The notes beneath the pieces were generated by a model. It did no database searches and was not told the DNA's origin. It saw only the letters and a program-made list of their open reading frames with translations. Position numbers and translations under genes: made by a program. A stretch of 43,214 nucleotides of DNA from Candidatus Dactylopiibacterium sp. (GTDB lineage: Bacteria; Pseudomonadota; Gammaproteobacteria; Burkholderiales; Rhodocyclaceae): contig JAVHXQ010000031.1 in NCBI GenBank assembly GCA_031119555.1, positions 1-43,214 on the forward strand, in the 5' to 3' direction. The number at the start of each line of letters is the position of its first letter. The first letter of the stretch is position 1. Shown here in pieces: positions 1-8,712 of the stretch.

Positions 1-665
1 GCGACTGCTCCATGCAGCGCCGCCACCAGAAGGTCATCGAGGAAGCGCCGGCGCCGGGCATCGACCGCAAGCTCATCGCCAAGGTGGGCGAGGCCTGCGT
101 GGCCGCGTGCAAGCGCATCAAGTATCGCGGCGCGGGCACCTTCGAGTTCCTCTACGAGAACGGCGAGTTCTTCTTCATCGAGATGAACACCCGCGTGCAG
201 GTCGAGCACCCCGTGACCGAACTCATCACGGGCATCGACATCGTGCAGGAGCAGATCCGCGTGGCGGCTGGCGAGAAGCTGCGCTACACGCAGCGAGAAG
301 TCACGCTGCGCGGCCATGCCGTGGAATGCCGCATCAACGCCGAAGACCCCTTCAAGTTCATCCCCTCGCCGGGGCGGATCACGCAATGGCATACGCCGGG
401 CGGTCCGGGCATCCGCGTCGATTCGCATGTCTTCTCGGGCTACACGGTGCCGCCGCACTACGATTCGATGATCGGCAAGGTCATCGCCTACGGCGACACG
501 CGCGAACAGGCGATCCGCCGGCTGCGCATCGCGCTGTCGGAAATGGTCGTCGAAGGCATCAAGACCAACATCCCGCTGCACCAGGAGATGCTGGTGGATA
601 CGCAGTTCCTGCAAGGCGGGACGAGCATCCACTACCTGGAAAAGAAGCTCGCGGGCAACCACTGA
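1..665 (+). CDS. accC: Biotin carboxylase, acetyl-CoA carboxylase subunit (3' part only)
   Basis: This is the C-terminal half of the biotin carboxylase that carboxylates biotin on AccB using ATP and bicarbonate, the first step of fatty-acid synthesis. The reading frame is open from base 3, so the start lies upstream of the window. About 220 of the usual 450 or so residues are visible. They include the ATP-grasp motif [14 protein letters not shown], which carries the conserved Glu, Asn and Arg of the active site, and the RINAEDP segment of the C-terminal domain. The stop is followed after 14 bases by prmA, a common proteobacterial order (accB-accC-prmA). Function is secure from the motifs; only the truncation by the window edge is notable. 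Confidence 0.96.
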   Translation, partial: DCSMQRRHQKVIEEAPAPGIDRKLIAKVGEACVAACKRIKYRGAGTFEFLYENGEFFFIEMNTRVQVEHPVTELITGIDIVQEQIRVAAGEKLRYTQREVTLRGHAVECRINAEDPFKFIPSPGRITQWHTPGGPGIRVDSHVFSGYTVPPHYDSMIGKVIAYGDTREQAIRRLRIALSEMVVEGIKTNIPLHQEMLVDTQFLQGGTSIHYLEKKLAGNH

Positions 666-679
666 GCGGGGCCGGACGC

Positions 680-1576
680 ATGTGGTATTCCGTTTCCCTG
701 AAAGCCGCGGCCGAACAGGCCGAGGCGCTCTCCGAGGCGCTCATGGAGGCCGGCGCGCTGTCGGTCTCGATCGAGGATGCCGATGCCGGTACCGAGCGCG
801 AGACGCCGCAGTTCGGCGAGCCCGGCAGCGTCAATGAGCGCCTGTGGGACCACTCCGTGGTGATCGCGCTCTTCGAGCACACGGCCGACATTCCCGCCGT
901 GCTCGCCACGGCCGCGGCCAGCGTGGGCCTGGCGGACATTCCCGATTTCACGATCGAGGAGGTCGCCGAGCAGAACTGGGTCCAGCTCACGCAGGCGCAG
1001 TTCGACCCGATCCGCATCACCGACCGGCTCTGGATCGTGCCCTCGTGGCACGCGGCGCCCGACGACGGCGCGATCAACATCGAGATGGACCCGGGCATGG
1101 CCTTCGGCACGGGCTCGCACCCGACCACGCGTCTGTGCCTGGAATGGCTCTGCGACACCGTGGCGCCGGGGCATTCGGTGCTCGACTACGGCTGCGGCTC
1201 GGGCATTCTCGGCATCGCGGCGGCGCGCCTGGGCGCGGCCCGCATCGTCGGCTGCGACATCGATCCGCACGCCGTCGAGGCCTCCGCCGCGAACGCCGCG
1301 CGCAACGGCGTGGCAGAGGTCACGCAGTGGCAGAACAGCGCCCGCCATCTCGAGGACGACTATGACATCGTGGTCGCCAACATCCTGACCAACCCGCTGT
1401 GCGTGCTCGCGCCGGGCATCGCCGCGCGCGTGCGCCGCGGTGGCCGGCTGGCGCTCTCCGGCGTGCTGGCGACGCAGGCGCAGCAGGTCATCGATGCCTA
1501 CGCGCCCTATGTCGCGCTTGCCGTGGGAGCCGAACACGAGGGCTGGATCCGCCTGGAGGGCACGCGCGCATGCTGA
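680..1576 (+). CDS. prmA: Ribosomal protein L11 methyltransferase
   Basis: PrmA is an S-adenosylmethionine-dependent enzyme that methylates lysines and the N-terminus of ribosomal protein L11. The 298-residue length is normal for the family. The N-terminal L11-recognition domain begins MWYSVSLKA. The C-terminal Rossmann methyltransferase domain has the SAM-binding motif [15 protein letters not shown] near residue 170 and the catalytic-loop motif [10 protein letters not shown] near residue 235. The ATG at 680 is chosen because it gives the canonical N-terminus and follows a weak purine-rich GAGCGGGG. It lies 14 bases after accC and overlaps the next gene by 7 bases, so the three genes are probably one operon. 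Confidence 0.96.
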   Translation: MWYSVSLKAAAEQAEALSEALMEAGALSVSIEDADAGTERETPQFGEPGSVNERLWDHSVVIALFEHTADIPAVLATAAASVGLADIPDFTIEEVAEQNWVQLTQAQFDPIRITDRLWIVPSWHAAPDDGAINIEMDPGMAFGTGSHPTTRLCLEWLCDTVAPGHSVLDYGCGSGILGIAAARLGAARIVGCDIDPHAVEASAANAARNGVAEVTQWQNSARHLEDDYDIVVANILTNPLCVLAPGIAARVRRGGRLALSGVLATQAQQVIDAYAPYVALAVGAEHEGWIRLEGTRAC

Positions 1577-2856
1577 CCACGCGCTGCCCGCATTGCAGCA
1601 CGCAGTTCCGGGTTCGCCCGGAGCAGTTGTCGCTGCGCGGCGGGCGCGTGCGCTGCGGCCATTGCCAGCAGGCCTTCTCGGCGCTGGCGCACCTGGAAGA
1701 ACTTGCCGAGGCCACGCCCGCCGACGCGCCGGGGCTGTCTTCGGCTCCGGTGGCGGCGCCTGCCGGGGCGGCACCGGAGGCAGCGCGGGAAGCCTCTCAG
1801 GACGCTTCTCAGGACACCTCTCAGGACACCTCTTTCCCGGCGCCGGAGTTCGATGTCGCGCCTCCCCCGGTGGTCGAGCCCGCGCTGCCCGCCTTTGAAC
1901 CGGCGCCGGATTTCCGCGCCGACGCCGAGCCGGCGGAAGAGGACTTCACGGCCCACCTCCATCTGGACGGCCCCTCGCCGGCCGAGGTGCGCGCCGAGCG
2001 CGAGCCCGAACCTGTTGCCGAGCCTGAGTTCCGGCTCGATTTCACGTCGCTGGAGGGTGTGCCCGAAACGCAGCCCACGGCGGCGGGGGCGCGTCTGGAT
2101 ACCGGCGCGCTGCCGCTTGCCGATGGTGAAGGCCGCGTCGAGCCGGCGGTGGCCGTGTTCGCGCCGCCCTATGTTTCCAGGGTGGCGCAGGAACTCGGCG
2201 TCGAGCCCTACGCGCCCGCGCGCGACGAAGGGTTCGGCCAGACCGTGATGCTCGAGGAGCCGATCATGCCGGCTGCCGCCGTGGCGGCCGGAAGCGCGTC
2301 CGAGCGGGGGCCGGAGTCGCTCTTCGACGCGCGTCAGCAGCAGATCAACACGCCGCGCGTCGAGGATCGCCGCGTGCGTCACACCGGCCGCTGGGTCGCG
2401 GGCAGCCTGCTGCTCGTGCTGGCCGCCGCCGCGCAGCTGGTGTTCGTGTTCCGCACCGAGATCGCGCGCGAGCAGCCGGCGCTGCGCGACCGGCTGGAGC
2501 AGGCCTGCGCCGCGCTGGGCTGCGAGGTGCCGTATCCGCGCGACGGCATCGCCGAGCTCAAGATCGAAGGCAGCGAGTTCTCGCCCGAAGCGGGGGGCAA
2601 CAACCGCTTCCGCCTCGTGGCCACCATCGCCAACCGCGCGCGTTATGCGCAGGCCTGGCCGTCGATCGAGCTCACCGTGACCGACCGCTTCGACATCGCC
2701 GTCGCCCGGCGCGTGTTTGGCCCGCAGGAGTGGGTGCCCGACGACTACCGTCGTCTGCCGGCCTTCGCCGCCGATAGCGAGATCACCACCAATCTCGCCT
2801 TCGATCTCGACAAGCTGCCCGCCGCCGGCTACCGGCTGTACGTCTTCTATCCCTGA
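1570..2856 (+). CDS. Zinc-ribbon and DUF3426 domain membrane protein
   Basis: The protein has 428 residues. Its N-terminus is an MJ0042-type zinc ribbon, with CPHC near residue 6 and CGHC near residue 28, that should bind one zinc ion. A long acidic, Pro/Ala/Glu-rich linker (about residues 45-270) follows. Next comes one predicted transmembrane helix, [20 protein letters not shown], near residue 277, and a C-terminal DUF3426 domain. This architecture is widespread in betaproteobacteria directly after prmA. The molecular role is not known; an envelope or regulatory role is only inferred. The ATG at 1570 overlaps the prmA stop, which suggests translational coupling. The linker contains a short tandem DNA repeat (1792-1827). 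Confidence 0.85.
   Translation: MLTTRCPHCSTQFRVRPEQLSLRGGRVRCGHCQQAFSALAHLEELAEATPADAPGLSSAPVAAPAGAAPEAAREASQDASQDTSQDTSFPAPEFDVAPPPVVEPALPAFEPAPDFRADAEPAEEDFTAHLHLDGPSPAEVRAEREPEPVAEPEFRLDFTSLEGVPETQPTAAGARLDTGALPLADGEGRVEPAVAVFAPPYVSRVAQELGVEPYAPARDEGFGQTVMLEEPIMPAAAVAAGSASERGPESLFDARQQQINTPRVEDRRVRHTGRWVAGSLLLVLAAAAQLVFVFRTEIAREQPALRDRLEQACAALGCEVPYPRDGIAELKIEGSEFSPEAGGNNRFRLVATIANRARYAQAWPSIELTVTDRFDIAVARRVFGPQEWVPDDYRRLPAFAADSEITTNLAFDLDKLPAAGYRLYVFYP
1792..1827 (+). repeat. Three tandem 12-bp units inside the DUF3426 gene linker
   Basis: Three consecutive units of the form (g/a)c(c/t)tctcaggac, with a fourth partial unit after 1827, encode a repeated Ser-Gln-Asp-(Ala/Thr) peptide. The units keep the reading frame, so copy-number changes would lengthen or shorten the disordered linker without a frameshift. 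Confidence 0.8.
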
Positions 2857-2859
2857 TTT

Positions 2860-2889
2860 CACCCCCGCGTGCCGCGTGCGGGGTGCTTT
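2860..2889 (+). terminator. Possible weak intrinsic terminator after the DUF3426 gene
   Basis: A GC-rich hairpin begins 4 bases after the stop codon. The arm caccc(c)cgc pairs with gcggggtg (2878-2885) with one bulged C, and is followed by only three T residues. The short T tract makes termination efficiency uncertain, but the position fits the end of the accC-prmA operon. Confidence 0.4.
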
Positions 2890-2970
2890 CGCGCGGGCGC
2901 TCGTTTAGCATGTCGGGCTGTGCGCCGTCCTGGCGCGCAGACCCCTTCATCACAGAACGGAGAGCAAAGA

Positions 2971-3468
2971 ATGACCACAGTGACGCTGGGCGGAAGCCCC
3001 ATCGAAGTGGCAGGTGAATTCCTCAAGCCGGGCGCCGTGGCCCCCGATTTCAGCCTCGTCGGCGCCGATCTGGCCGAAACCGGCCTGGGCGCGTTCGCAG
3101 GCCAGCGCAAGGTTCTGAACATCGTTCCCAGCCTGGACACCGGCGTGTGCGCGGCCTCGGCCCGCAAGTTCAACGAGAAGGCCTCGGGCCTGGCGAACAC
3201 CGTGGTGCTCGTGATCTCGGCCGACCTGCCTTTCGCGGCCAAGCGCTTCTGCGAAGTCGAGGGGCTGGAGAACGTCAAGACGCTGTCGACCTTCCGCAGC
3301 GCGGGCTTCCGCCGCGACTACGGGGTGGACATCGCCAGTGGCCCGCTGGCCGGTCTCACGGCGCGCGCCGTGGTGGTGCTGGACGCCGGCAACAAGGTGC
3401 TGCATGCCGAGCTGGTGCCGGAGATCAAGCAGGAACCCGACTACGCCGCCGCGCTCGCGGTGCTGTAA
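2971..3468 (+). CDS. tpx: Thiol peroxidase (atypical 2-Cys peroxiredoxin)
   Basis: Tpx reduces hydrogen peroxide and alkyl hydroperoxides with electrons from thioredoxin. The product has 165 residues, close to the usual 165-168. The peroxidatic cysteine is Cys60 in the motif [12 protein letters not shown], and the resolving cysteine is Cys94 in [11 protein letters not shown]; both match the Cys61/Cys95 pair known from E. coli Tpx. The conserved APDF motif lies near residue 24. The ATG at 2971 follows the purine-rich ACGGAGAGC at a suitable distance. The gene stands alone between the accC operon and a convergent glycosyltransferase operon, and ends before a shared hairpin at 3526-3548. Confidence 0.96.
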   Translation: MTTVTLGGSPIEVAGEFLKPGAVAPDFSLVGADLAETGLGAFAGQRKVLNIVPSLDTGVCAASARKFNEKASGLANTVVLVISADLPFAAKRFCEVEGLENVKTLSTFRSAGFRRDYGVDIASGPLAGLTARAVVVLDAGNKVLHAELVPEIKQEPDYAAALAVL

Positions 3469-3525
3469 GTCTTACGCCGCCCCGCGTGGCGGCAGGCAAG
3501 GGCGGTAGATCGACGCCCGCCCGTG

Positions 3526-3548
3526 AACGGCCGCCCTGGGCGGCCGTT
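3526..3548. terminator. Hairpin between convergent tpx and glycosyltransferase operon
   Basis: A perfect 10-bp stem, aacggccgcc/ggcggccgtt, with a 3-nt loop lies between two convergent transcription units. The T-rich flank is weak (ccgcttt on the plus strand, none clear on the minus strand), so bidirectional termination is inferred mainly from position and stem strength. Confidence 0.55.
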
Positions 3549-3572
3549 CCGCTTTGTGGCGTGGCCGCCGTT

Positions 3573-4700
3573 TCAGGCCGGCGCGGCTTCCTGGTGACCG
3601 AGCAGGGTGAGGCAGGCCTTCTGCACGGCTTCCAGGGTGATGCCTTCCATGCAGGCCGCGCGCGGGCATTGCCCCGGCGCGTGCCCCAGGCTGCGCGAGC
3701 AGCGCTGGATCCAGGCGCGCTGCCGGCGGAAGGTGTGGGTCTGGTTGCGGCATGCGATGTCGATCGAGAGCGCCGTGAACGGCGCGTCGCGCCAGTATTC
3801 GCCGGCACCGCTGATGCGCGGCGAGCCGGGCCCGAAGAGGGCGACCGTGGGCGTGCCGACGATGCGCGCGAGGTGCGCCACGCCGGTGTCGGGGCAGACG
3901 ATGAGGCGCGCCGCCGCGAACAGCCGGGCGAGCTGCGGCAGGTCCAGCGCGCCCGCGTAGCTGGGAAAGCGGCCCTGCGGGTCGGCGTCCGCGACCAGCG
4001 CGCCTTCCCGCGCCCCCGCGCTCCAGACCGGGGTGAGGCCGTGCGCGGCGAGCCACGCGGCGAGCGTGGCCCAGCGTTCGGCGGGCCAGTACTTGAGCGG
4101 TGACGAGGCCCCCAGGTGCAGCACCACGTAGGGCGCGGGCGGCGCCTCGAAGGATGCGGCGGGAGGCAGCGGCCAGGCGGCGGGCTGATAGGGGCGGGGG
4201 GGCGTGGCGTCGGCGAGCGTGGCGCAGAAATCGCCGAACGCGGCGGGTGCTTGCGGGAAGGGATGGCTCTCGTCGAGCAGCCAGTTCTTCCACGCCGGGG
4301 TGTCTTCGCCGAAGCCCACGACCCAGCGGCCCAGCGCGCGCGCGAGCGGGCTGTAGCGGTTTTCGGCGGGAATGATGACGAGATCGAACGGCGCGTGCGC
4401 GAACAGCGCATCCACGTCGCCACGGCGCGGCTGCCACGGCAGCGCGGTGACGCCGAAGGGGCGGCCGGCGAACAGCGGGGCCACGGCGGCGGGGCAGGCG
4501 AGGTAGCGCTCGGCCTGCGGGTAGCGCTCCGCCAGGCGCGCCAGCAGCGGCGTCAGCATCAGCGTGTCGCCCAGCAGCAGGTGGTGCAGCACGAGGATGC
4601 GGCGCGGCGCGTCGGGGCGCTGGCGGCGCGGCGAGAAAGGGTTCAGCAGGCTGCGCGCGAGCCGCCCGGCAAGCTTGAGGCGGGTGCGGTTGCGGCTCAT
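3573..4700 (-). CDS. Glycosyltransferase family 9 (heptosyltransferase-like)
   Basis: This 375-residue protein belongs to the ADP-heptose:LPS heptosyltransferase superfamily (GT9), which adds heptose residues to the inner core of lipopolysaccharide on the cytoplasmic face of the inner membrane. The N-terminal motif ILVLHHLLLGDTLMLTPLL near residue 35 corresponds to the usual GDxxLxTP signature. The C-terminal donor-binding motif is CPDTGVAHLARIVGTPTVAL near residue 268. A cysteine-rich C-terminal tail (about residues 315-350) resembles that of the other GT9 at 7030. The start at 4700 overlaps the upstream GT4 stop by 4 bases (ATGA), so it is translationally coupled. It is the last gene of a four-gene operon. 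The exact acceptor sugar cannot be told from sequence. Confidence 0.87.
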   Translation of the reverse strand: MSRNRTRLKLAGRLARSLLNPFSPRRQRPDAPRRILVLHHLLLGDTLMLTPLLARLAERYPQAERYLACPAAVAPLFAGRPFGVTALPWQPRRGDVDALFAHAPFDLVIIPAENRYSPLARALGRWVVGFGEDTPAWKNWLLDESHPFPQAPAAFGDFCATLADATPPRPYQPAAWPLPPAASFEAPPAPYVVLHLGASSPLKYWPAERWATLAAWLAAHGLTPVWSAGAREGALVADADPQGRFPSYAGALDLPQLARLFAAARLIVCPDTGVAHLARIVGTPTVALFGPGSPRISGAGEYWRDAPFTALSIDIACRNQTHTFRRQRAWIQRCSRSLGHAPGQCPRAACMEGITLEAVQKACLTLLGHQEAAPA

Positions 4701-5827
4701 CCGGCAACGCGCTGGAAGGCGGCTTCCATGCGCGTGATCATGCGTTCCAGGCCGCAGTTCTCCAGCGCGAAGGTGCGGGCGCCTTCGCCCAGGCGGGCGG
4801 CTTCCTGCGGATCGTCGATGAGCTTGCGGATCGCCTGCGCGAGCGCGCGGCTGTCCTTGGGCGGCACGAGCATGCCGGTCAGGCCGGGCTTGACGACGTC
4901 CGCCGAGCTGCCGATCGGCGTCGTGATGACCGGCAGCCCCACGGCCATGGCCTGCATGACGGCTTGCGAGACGCCCTCGTTGGCGAAGGACGGCAGCGCG
5001 AACACGTCGAGCGCCTGCAGCCAGGGCACCACGTCGCGCTGCTGACCCGCGAAGCGCACGGCACGCGTGAGGCCCAGTTCGACGGTCAGGCGGTTGAGCT
5101 TGTCGCGCTGCGGGCCGTCGCCGACGATCACGAGGCGCAGGCGCGGGTCGGCCAGTTCGGCGAGGGCCTTGAGCAGGTACTTGTGGCCCTTCCACGAGCG
5201 CAGCGTGGCGATGATGCCGATCCAGACCGCGTCGACTTCCAGGCCCAGGCGCTCGCGCGCTTCGCGCTTGCTGCCCGGCACGAAGCGGCGCGTGTTGATG
5301 CCCGTGAAGATGGACTGCACGCGCTCGGGCGCCAGCCCCAGGCCGTCGATGAGTTCATGCCGCAGCCCTTCGCCGGTGGTGACGACGCGGTCGGCGGCGC
5401 GGCCGTACAGCCAGCGGTTGGCGAAGCTCGCCTTCACGGGCGCCGAGATGTGGCGCGTGCGCAGCACGGGCACGCCGCGCTTGCCCAGCGACAGGTTGGA
5501 GAGCGCGACCAGCCACGAGTCGGTGGAGCTGTGGGTGTTGATGAGGTCGATGTCCTTGCGGTTCTCGACGATCCAGGCGCGCATGGCCTTGAAGTCGGGC
5601 CAGCGTTTCTCGCGGATGGGCAGCGCCACGGCCTTCACGCCCCAGTCGCGGGCGCGCGCGAAGATCGTCGACTCGACGGGGCACAGCAGCGTCACGCGGT
5701 GCCCGCGCTCGATCATGCCGCGCGACTCCTCGAGGATGCGGATCTCCTGCCCGCCCCAGCCGCAGGACGATTCGGTGTGCACGATGTGCAGATTGCGCTG
5801 CGAGAGCAGGGTGTTGTATTGCGCCAT
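4697..5827 (-). CDS. Glycosyltransferase family 4
   Basis: This is a 376-residue retaining GT-B glycosyltransferase that transfers a nucleotide-activated sugar. The N-terminal acceptor half contains the glycine-rich SCGWGGQEIRILEESRGM motif near residue 20. The C-terminal nucleotide-sugar half begins near residue 190 and carries LRSWKGHKYLLKA and VVGDGPQRDKL. It also carries the EX7E-type region ALPSFANEGVSQAVMQAMA near residue 278, a GT4 hallmark. The gene lies third of four in a minus-strand operon flanked by GT9 heptosyltransferases, so lipopolysaccharide core assembly is the likely role. Substrate and linkage are unknown. The ATG at 5827 follows a purine-rich GGTTTCTCCTC region only loosely, about 30 bases after the upstream gene. 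Confidence 0.88.
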   Translation of the reverse strand: MAQYNTLLSQRNLHIVHTESSCGWGGQEIRILEESRGMIERGHRVTLLCPVESTIFARARDWGVKAVALPIREKRWPDFKAMRAWIVENRKDIDLINTHSSTDSWLVALSNLSLGKRGVPVLRTRHISAPVKASFANRWLYGRAADRVVTTGEGLRHELIDGLGLAPERVQSIFTGINTRRFVPGSKREARERLGLEVDAVWIGIIATLRSWKGHKYLLKALAELADPRLRLVIVGDGPQRDKLNRLTVELGLTRAVRFAGQQRDVVPWLQALDVFALPSFANEGVSQAVMQAMAVGLPVITTPIGSSADVVKPGLTGMLVPPKDSRALAQAIRKLIDDPQEAARLGEGARTFALENCGLERMITRMEAAFQRVAG

Positions 5828-5857
5828 GAGGAGAAACCCGGTTGAAACGGTGGGGGA

Positions 5858-7033
5858 TTATAGCTTCGCGGGCCGGTCGGCCAGCTGCCGGTAGAGCGCT
5901 CCAAGCTGCACGGCCATCGCCTCGCTGCCCATCTCCGCGACGCTGGCGCGCGCGCTCGCGCGCATGGCGTCGCGGCGGGCCGGATCGCGCATGGCGTCGA
6001 GCAGGCGTGCCGCCGCGGCGGCGATCGCGCCCGTCGCCAGCGCGTCCACGCATTCGCCATTTTCGCCCGCGCGGATCAGCTCGGCCGCGCCGGAACTCGT
6101 CGAACTCAGGACGGGCAGGCCGCTCGCCAGGGCTTCGAGCGCGGCGTTCGGCATGGGGTCGTAGAGCGTGGGCAGCGCGAAGGCATCGGCCGCGCCCAGC
6201 CAGGGCGTGACGTCCTTGTGCGGCCCGAGGAAGCGCACGCGCGCGGCCACGCCCAGCGCGCGGGCGCGTGCGACGAGGCGCGCCTCGTGGCGGTCGCGCC
6301 CCACGACCCACAGTTCGGCAGCGGCCAGTTCGGGCCGTGCCATGGCCTCGATGAGCGCCGGCACGCCTTTGCGCGCGAAGCCCGAGCCCACGTAGAGCAG
6401 CACCGGGCGGGCGTCGTCCACCCCCAGGCGCGCGCGCGTCGCGGCGCGATGCTGATCGCGCAGGGCGGGCGTGAAGCGCGCCAGATCGATGCCGTTGTGC
6501 ACCACGTGCAGCCTGCCGGCGAGCGCCGGGTAGCGCGCCGCCAGGTCGTTGCGCACCATGTGCGAATTGCAGATCACGGCCCTCAACGCGGGGTCGAGAA
6601 ACATGCGCCGCTCCTGACGCAGCGTGAAGGCGTGCCAGGGCGACAGACGCTGCGCCAGGCGCGCGAGCGGGCCCAGCGTGCGCTCACGCTGGGCGAGCCA
6701 GGTGGCATGCACGCCGTCGCCGGCGCGAAAGATGTCGCAGCCGGGAATGCGCTCATGGCTCTGCACGAGCGTGTAGCCGCCGCGCGCGATCTCGCGTCGC
6801 ACCGCGCGCGCGAAGCTCGCATCGCGCAGCAGGCGGCCCAGCTTGAGCACGGGCAGGCGGCGCACTTCGACGCCGGGCTTCTGTTCGCCAGCCCAGCTGC
6901 GCGTGAGCAGGGTGACGCGCAGCTCCGGCCCCAGCGCATTGAGCGCGCGTTCGACGAAGCGTTCCGCGCCGCCGTAGGGGTTGTAGGCCTGGCGCACGAT
7001 CGCCAGGCGCAGCGGCGTGCCCGCCGCGCTCAC
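5858..7033 (-). CDS. Glycosyltransferase family 4, WaaG-like
   Basis: A 391-residue GT-B glycosyltransferase. The N-terminus has the motif QAYNPYGGAERFVERAL near residue 15, and the middle has ICNSHMVRNDL and VVHNGIDLARF. Both resemble UDP-glucose:LPS glucosyltransferase I (WaaG) and related enzymes. The C-terminal half holds LYVGSGFARKGVPALIEAM near residue 212 and the GT4 region LPTLYDPMPNAALEALASG near residue 298. A GTG at 7033 is taken as the start because it overlaps the upstream stop as GTGA and gives the family N-terminus; the open frame extends further upstream only as antisense-like sequence. The gene is second in the operon. A glucose or other hexose acceptor on the LPS core is likely but not proven. 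Confidence 0.88.
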   Translation of the reverse strand: MSAAGTPLRLAIVRQAYNPYGGAERFVERALNALGPELRVTLLTRSWAGEQKPGVEVRRLPVLKLGRLLRDASFARAVRREIARGGYTLVQSHERIPGCDIFRAGDGVHATWLAQRERTLGPLARLAQRLSPWHAFTLRQERRMFLDPALRAVICNSHMVRNDLAARYPALAGRLHVVHNGIDLARFTPALRDQHRAATRARLGVDDARPVLLYVGSGFARKGVPALIEAMARPELAAAELWVVGRDRHEARLVARARALGVAARVRFLGPHKDVTPWLGAADAFALPTLYDPMPNAALEALASGLPVLSSTSSGAAELIRAGENGECVDALATGAIAAAAARLLDAMRDPARRDAMRASARASVAEMGSEAMAVQLGALYRQLADRPAKL

Positions 7034-8154
7034 GGCGCGAGTACCCGGTCCACGGCGGCGAGCACCTGCGGCACGCCGATGCTTTCCAGGCACTCGGAGC
7101 GCTTGCCGCCGCCGCAGCCATCCAGACCGCAGGGCCGGCAGGCGTGGCTGCTGGTGACGATTTCGTTGCGCACGCCCCAGGGGCCCCACTCGCGGTCGCC
7201 GGACGGGCCGAACAGGGCCACGCAGGGGGTGCCGACGGCCGCCGCGATGTGCATGGGCGCCGAATCCACGCCGATGAAGAGCCTGGCGCGCGAGGTGAGC
7301 GCGGCGAGTTCGCGCAGGCTGAAACGGCCCGAGAGATCGACCACCTGGGTGGGGTCCAGATCCGCCCGGGCGAGGATGTCGGCCACCATCGCGGCTTCGC
7401 GGGGGTCCGGCGCGGCGGTGATCACGATGCGCTCGCCGCGCGCGGCGAGGGCGCGCAGGAGCCCGGCGTTGTGCGCGGCGGGCCAGCACTTGAAGAACCA
7501 GCGCGAGGCGGGATGGAGCTGGATGAAGTCGCCCGCTGCGAGCCCGTGGCTGGCGAGCAGCGCGTCGACGGTGGCGCGGGCGGCTTCGCCGGGCTCCATG
7601 TGCAGACGCCGCGCGTCGGGCGCGGGCGAAATGCCGAGCCGGCGCAGGGCGTCGAGGTGCATGTCCACGGTATGCCGGCGCCCGCCACCGACGGTGCGGA
7701 AGAGGTGGGTGAAGGAGTTTTTCCACCATTTCGGCCTGCCCGCACGGGCAGGCGCGACCGACCAGCGCGGCTTGAGCAGACGCGTGAGCCAGGCGCCGCG
7801 CGGGTGGTCGGTGAGATGAATGACAAGGTCGTACTCGCGTGCGCGCAAGGCGCGCAGCAGTGCCCATTCGTGACGCAGCTGGGCGAGCGCGCCGAGCTTC
7901 TTCCAGTCGCGGCCCACGGCATGCAGGGTGGTCAGCGCGGGGTGCCCGGCCAGCATGGGCGCGGTGTCGGCGAACACCAGCGCATCGATTTCGCAGGCCG
8001 GGGCGGCGGCCTTGAGGGCGGAGAACACGGGGCTGGTCAGCAGGACATCGCCATGGTGGCGCAGTTTGATGACGAGGGCCCGGCGCACGCGGGCAGGATC
8101 GATCGCATCGGCAAGCGGGTTCTGTGCCGGGGAACGGAGGGCGGATTCAGGCAT
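7030..8154 (-). CDS. waaQ: LPS heptosyltransferase III-like (RfaQ/WaaQ family)
   Basis: A 374-residue GT9 enzyme expected to transfer heptose from ADP-heptose to the lipopolysaccharide inner core. The signature ALVIKLRHHGDVLLTSPVFS near residue 26 is the standard GT9 N-terminal motif. The donor-site motif IGVDSAPMHIAAAVGTP lies near residue 290. The cysteine-rich tail CRPCGLDGCGGGKRSECL near residue 343 is typical of the RfaQ branch. It is the first gene of the four-gene operon. The ATG at 8154 lies 6 nt after a TACAAT box with no Shine-Dalgarno sequence, so the message may be leaderless. An alternative is the GTG at 8088, just before the GT9 motif. The symbol reflects the family; acceptor specificity is inferred. 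Confidence 0.85.
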   Translation of the reverse strand: MPESALRSPAQNPLADAIDPARVRRALVIKLRHHGDVLLTSPVFSALKAAAPACEIDALVFADTAPMLAGHPALTTLHAVGRDWKKLGALAQLRHEWALLRALRAREYDLVIHLTDHPRGAWLTRLLKPRWSVAPARAGRPKWWKNSFTHLFRTVGGGRRHTVDMHLDALRRLGISPAPDARRLHMEPGEAARATVDALLASHGLAAGDFIQLHPASRWFFKCWPAAHNAGLLRALAARGERIVITAAPDPREAAMVADILARADLDPTQVVDLSGRFSLRELAALTSRARLFIGVDSAPMHIAAAVGTPCVALFGPSGDREWGPWGVRNEIVTSSHACRPCGLDGCGGGKRSECLESIGVPQVLAAVDRVLAP

Positions 8155-8166
8155 CCGTGCATTGTA
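8155..8166 (-). promoter_or_regulatory. -10-like TACAAT box directly before the waaQ-like ATG
   Basis: On the minus strand TACAAT (8166-8161) is followed by 6 nt and then ATG. A transcript starting at the usual distance from a -10 box would begin at or next to the start codon. No convincing -35 element is visible. Confidence 0.45.
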
Positions 8167-8285
8167 GCGGAGCGCCTTGTGCGCCGTGCCGCGCATGCTG
8201 CACAGCACGACGACGGGGCGCGGGTCGGGTGTTAGGCTGAAACCAGAAGGTGACGCAGAACATGCAGGCAACCAAGGAGAGAGAC

Positions 8286-8711
8286 ATGAACGCACTTCAA
8301 TGGCAGACAGCACAGCATTCGCTCGAGGGCGGCCGCCTGGACGAGATGCATCAGGAATTCGTGGCCTTGCTCAACCTGCTGGCCGCGGCCGACGACGAGG
8401 AGGAGGCCGCCTTCCTGAAGCGGCTCATCGCGCATTGCGAGATGCACTTCGGCCAGGAGGAACTCTGGATGCGCGAGGTGGCGCTGCCCACGCGCGAGCA
8501 GCACGTGCGCGACCATGACGACGTGCTGGCGCTGCTGCAGCATGCGCTCGACGACGTCCGGCGTGGACAGGCCGGCGCCGGGCGCGATCTGGTCGAGCCG
8601 CTGGGCAACTGGTTCGAGCGGCACGGCGACACGCTGGACGCCGCGCTGGCCTTCCTGATGCAGGCGAAGCTGCATCGCGGCGAGGCCGCGGTGATTCCCG
8701 CCGTGGGTTGA
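8286..8711 (+). CDS. Bacteriohemerythrin-like diiron protein
   Basis: This 141-residue single-domain hemerythrin homologue should carry a non-heme diiron site that binds oxygen. Visible ligand motifs are His22 in LDEMHQEF, the HCEMHFGQEE segment (two His and Glu) near residue 56, and HVRDHDD near residue 77. There is no signal peptide or membrane segment, so it is cytoplasmic. The ATG at 8286 is preferred over upstream in-frame ATGs because AAGGAGAG lies just before it. Roles known for the family are oxygen sensing, storage or delivery; which applies here cannot be told. It is divergent from the LPS operon, and its stop lies one base from the stop of the convergent cobC gene. Confidence 0.85.
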   Translation: MNALQWQTAQHSLEGGRLDEMHQEFVALLNLLAAADDEEEAAFLKRLIAHCEMHFGQEELWMREVALPTREQHVRDHDDVLALLQHALDDVRRGQAGAGRDLVEPLGNWFERHGDTLDAALAFLMQAKLHRGEAAVIPAVG

Positions 8712-8712
8712 G

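Noticed and set aside
4701..5195. N-terminal extension of the GT9 frame that would fuse it to sequence opposite the GT4 gene
   Set aside because: It is out-of-frame shadow of the upstream glycosyltransferase; the ATGA overlap at 4697-4700 marks the real start.
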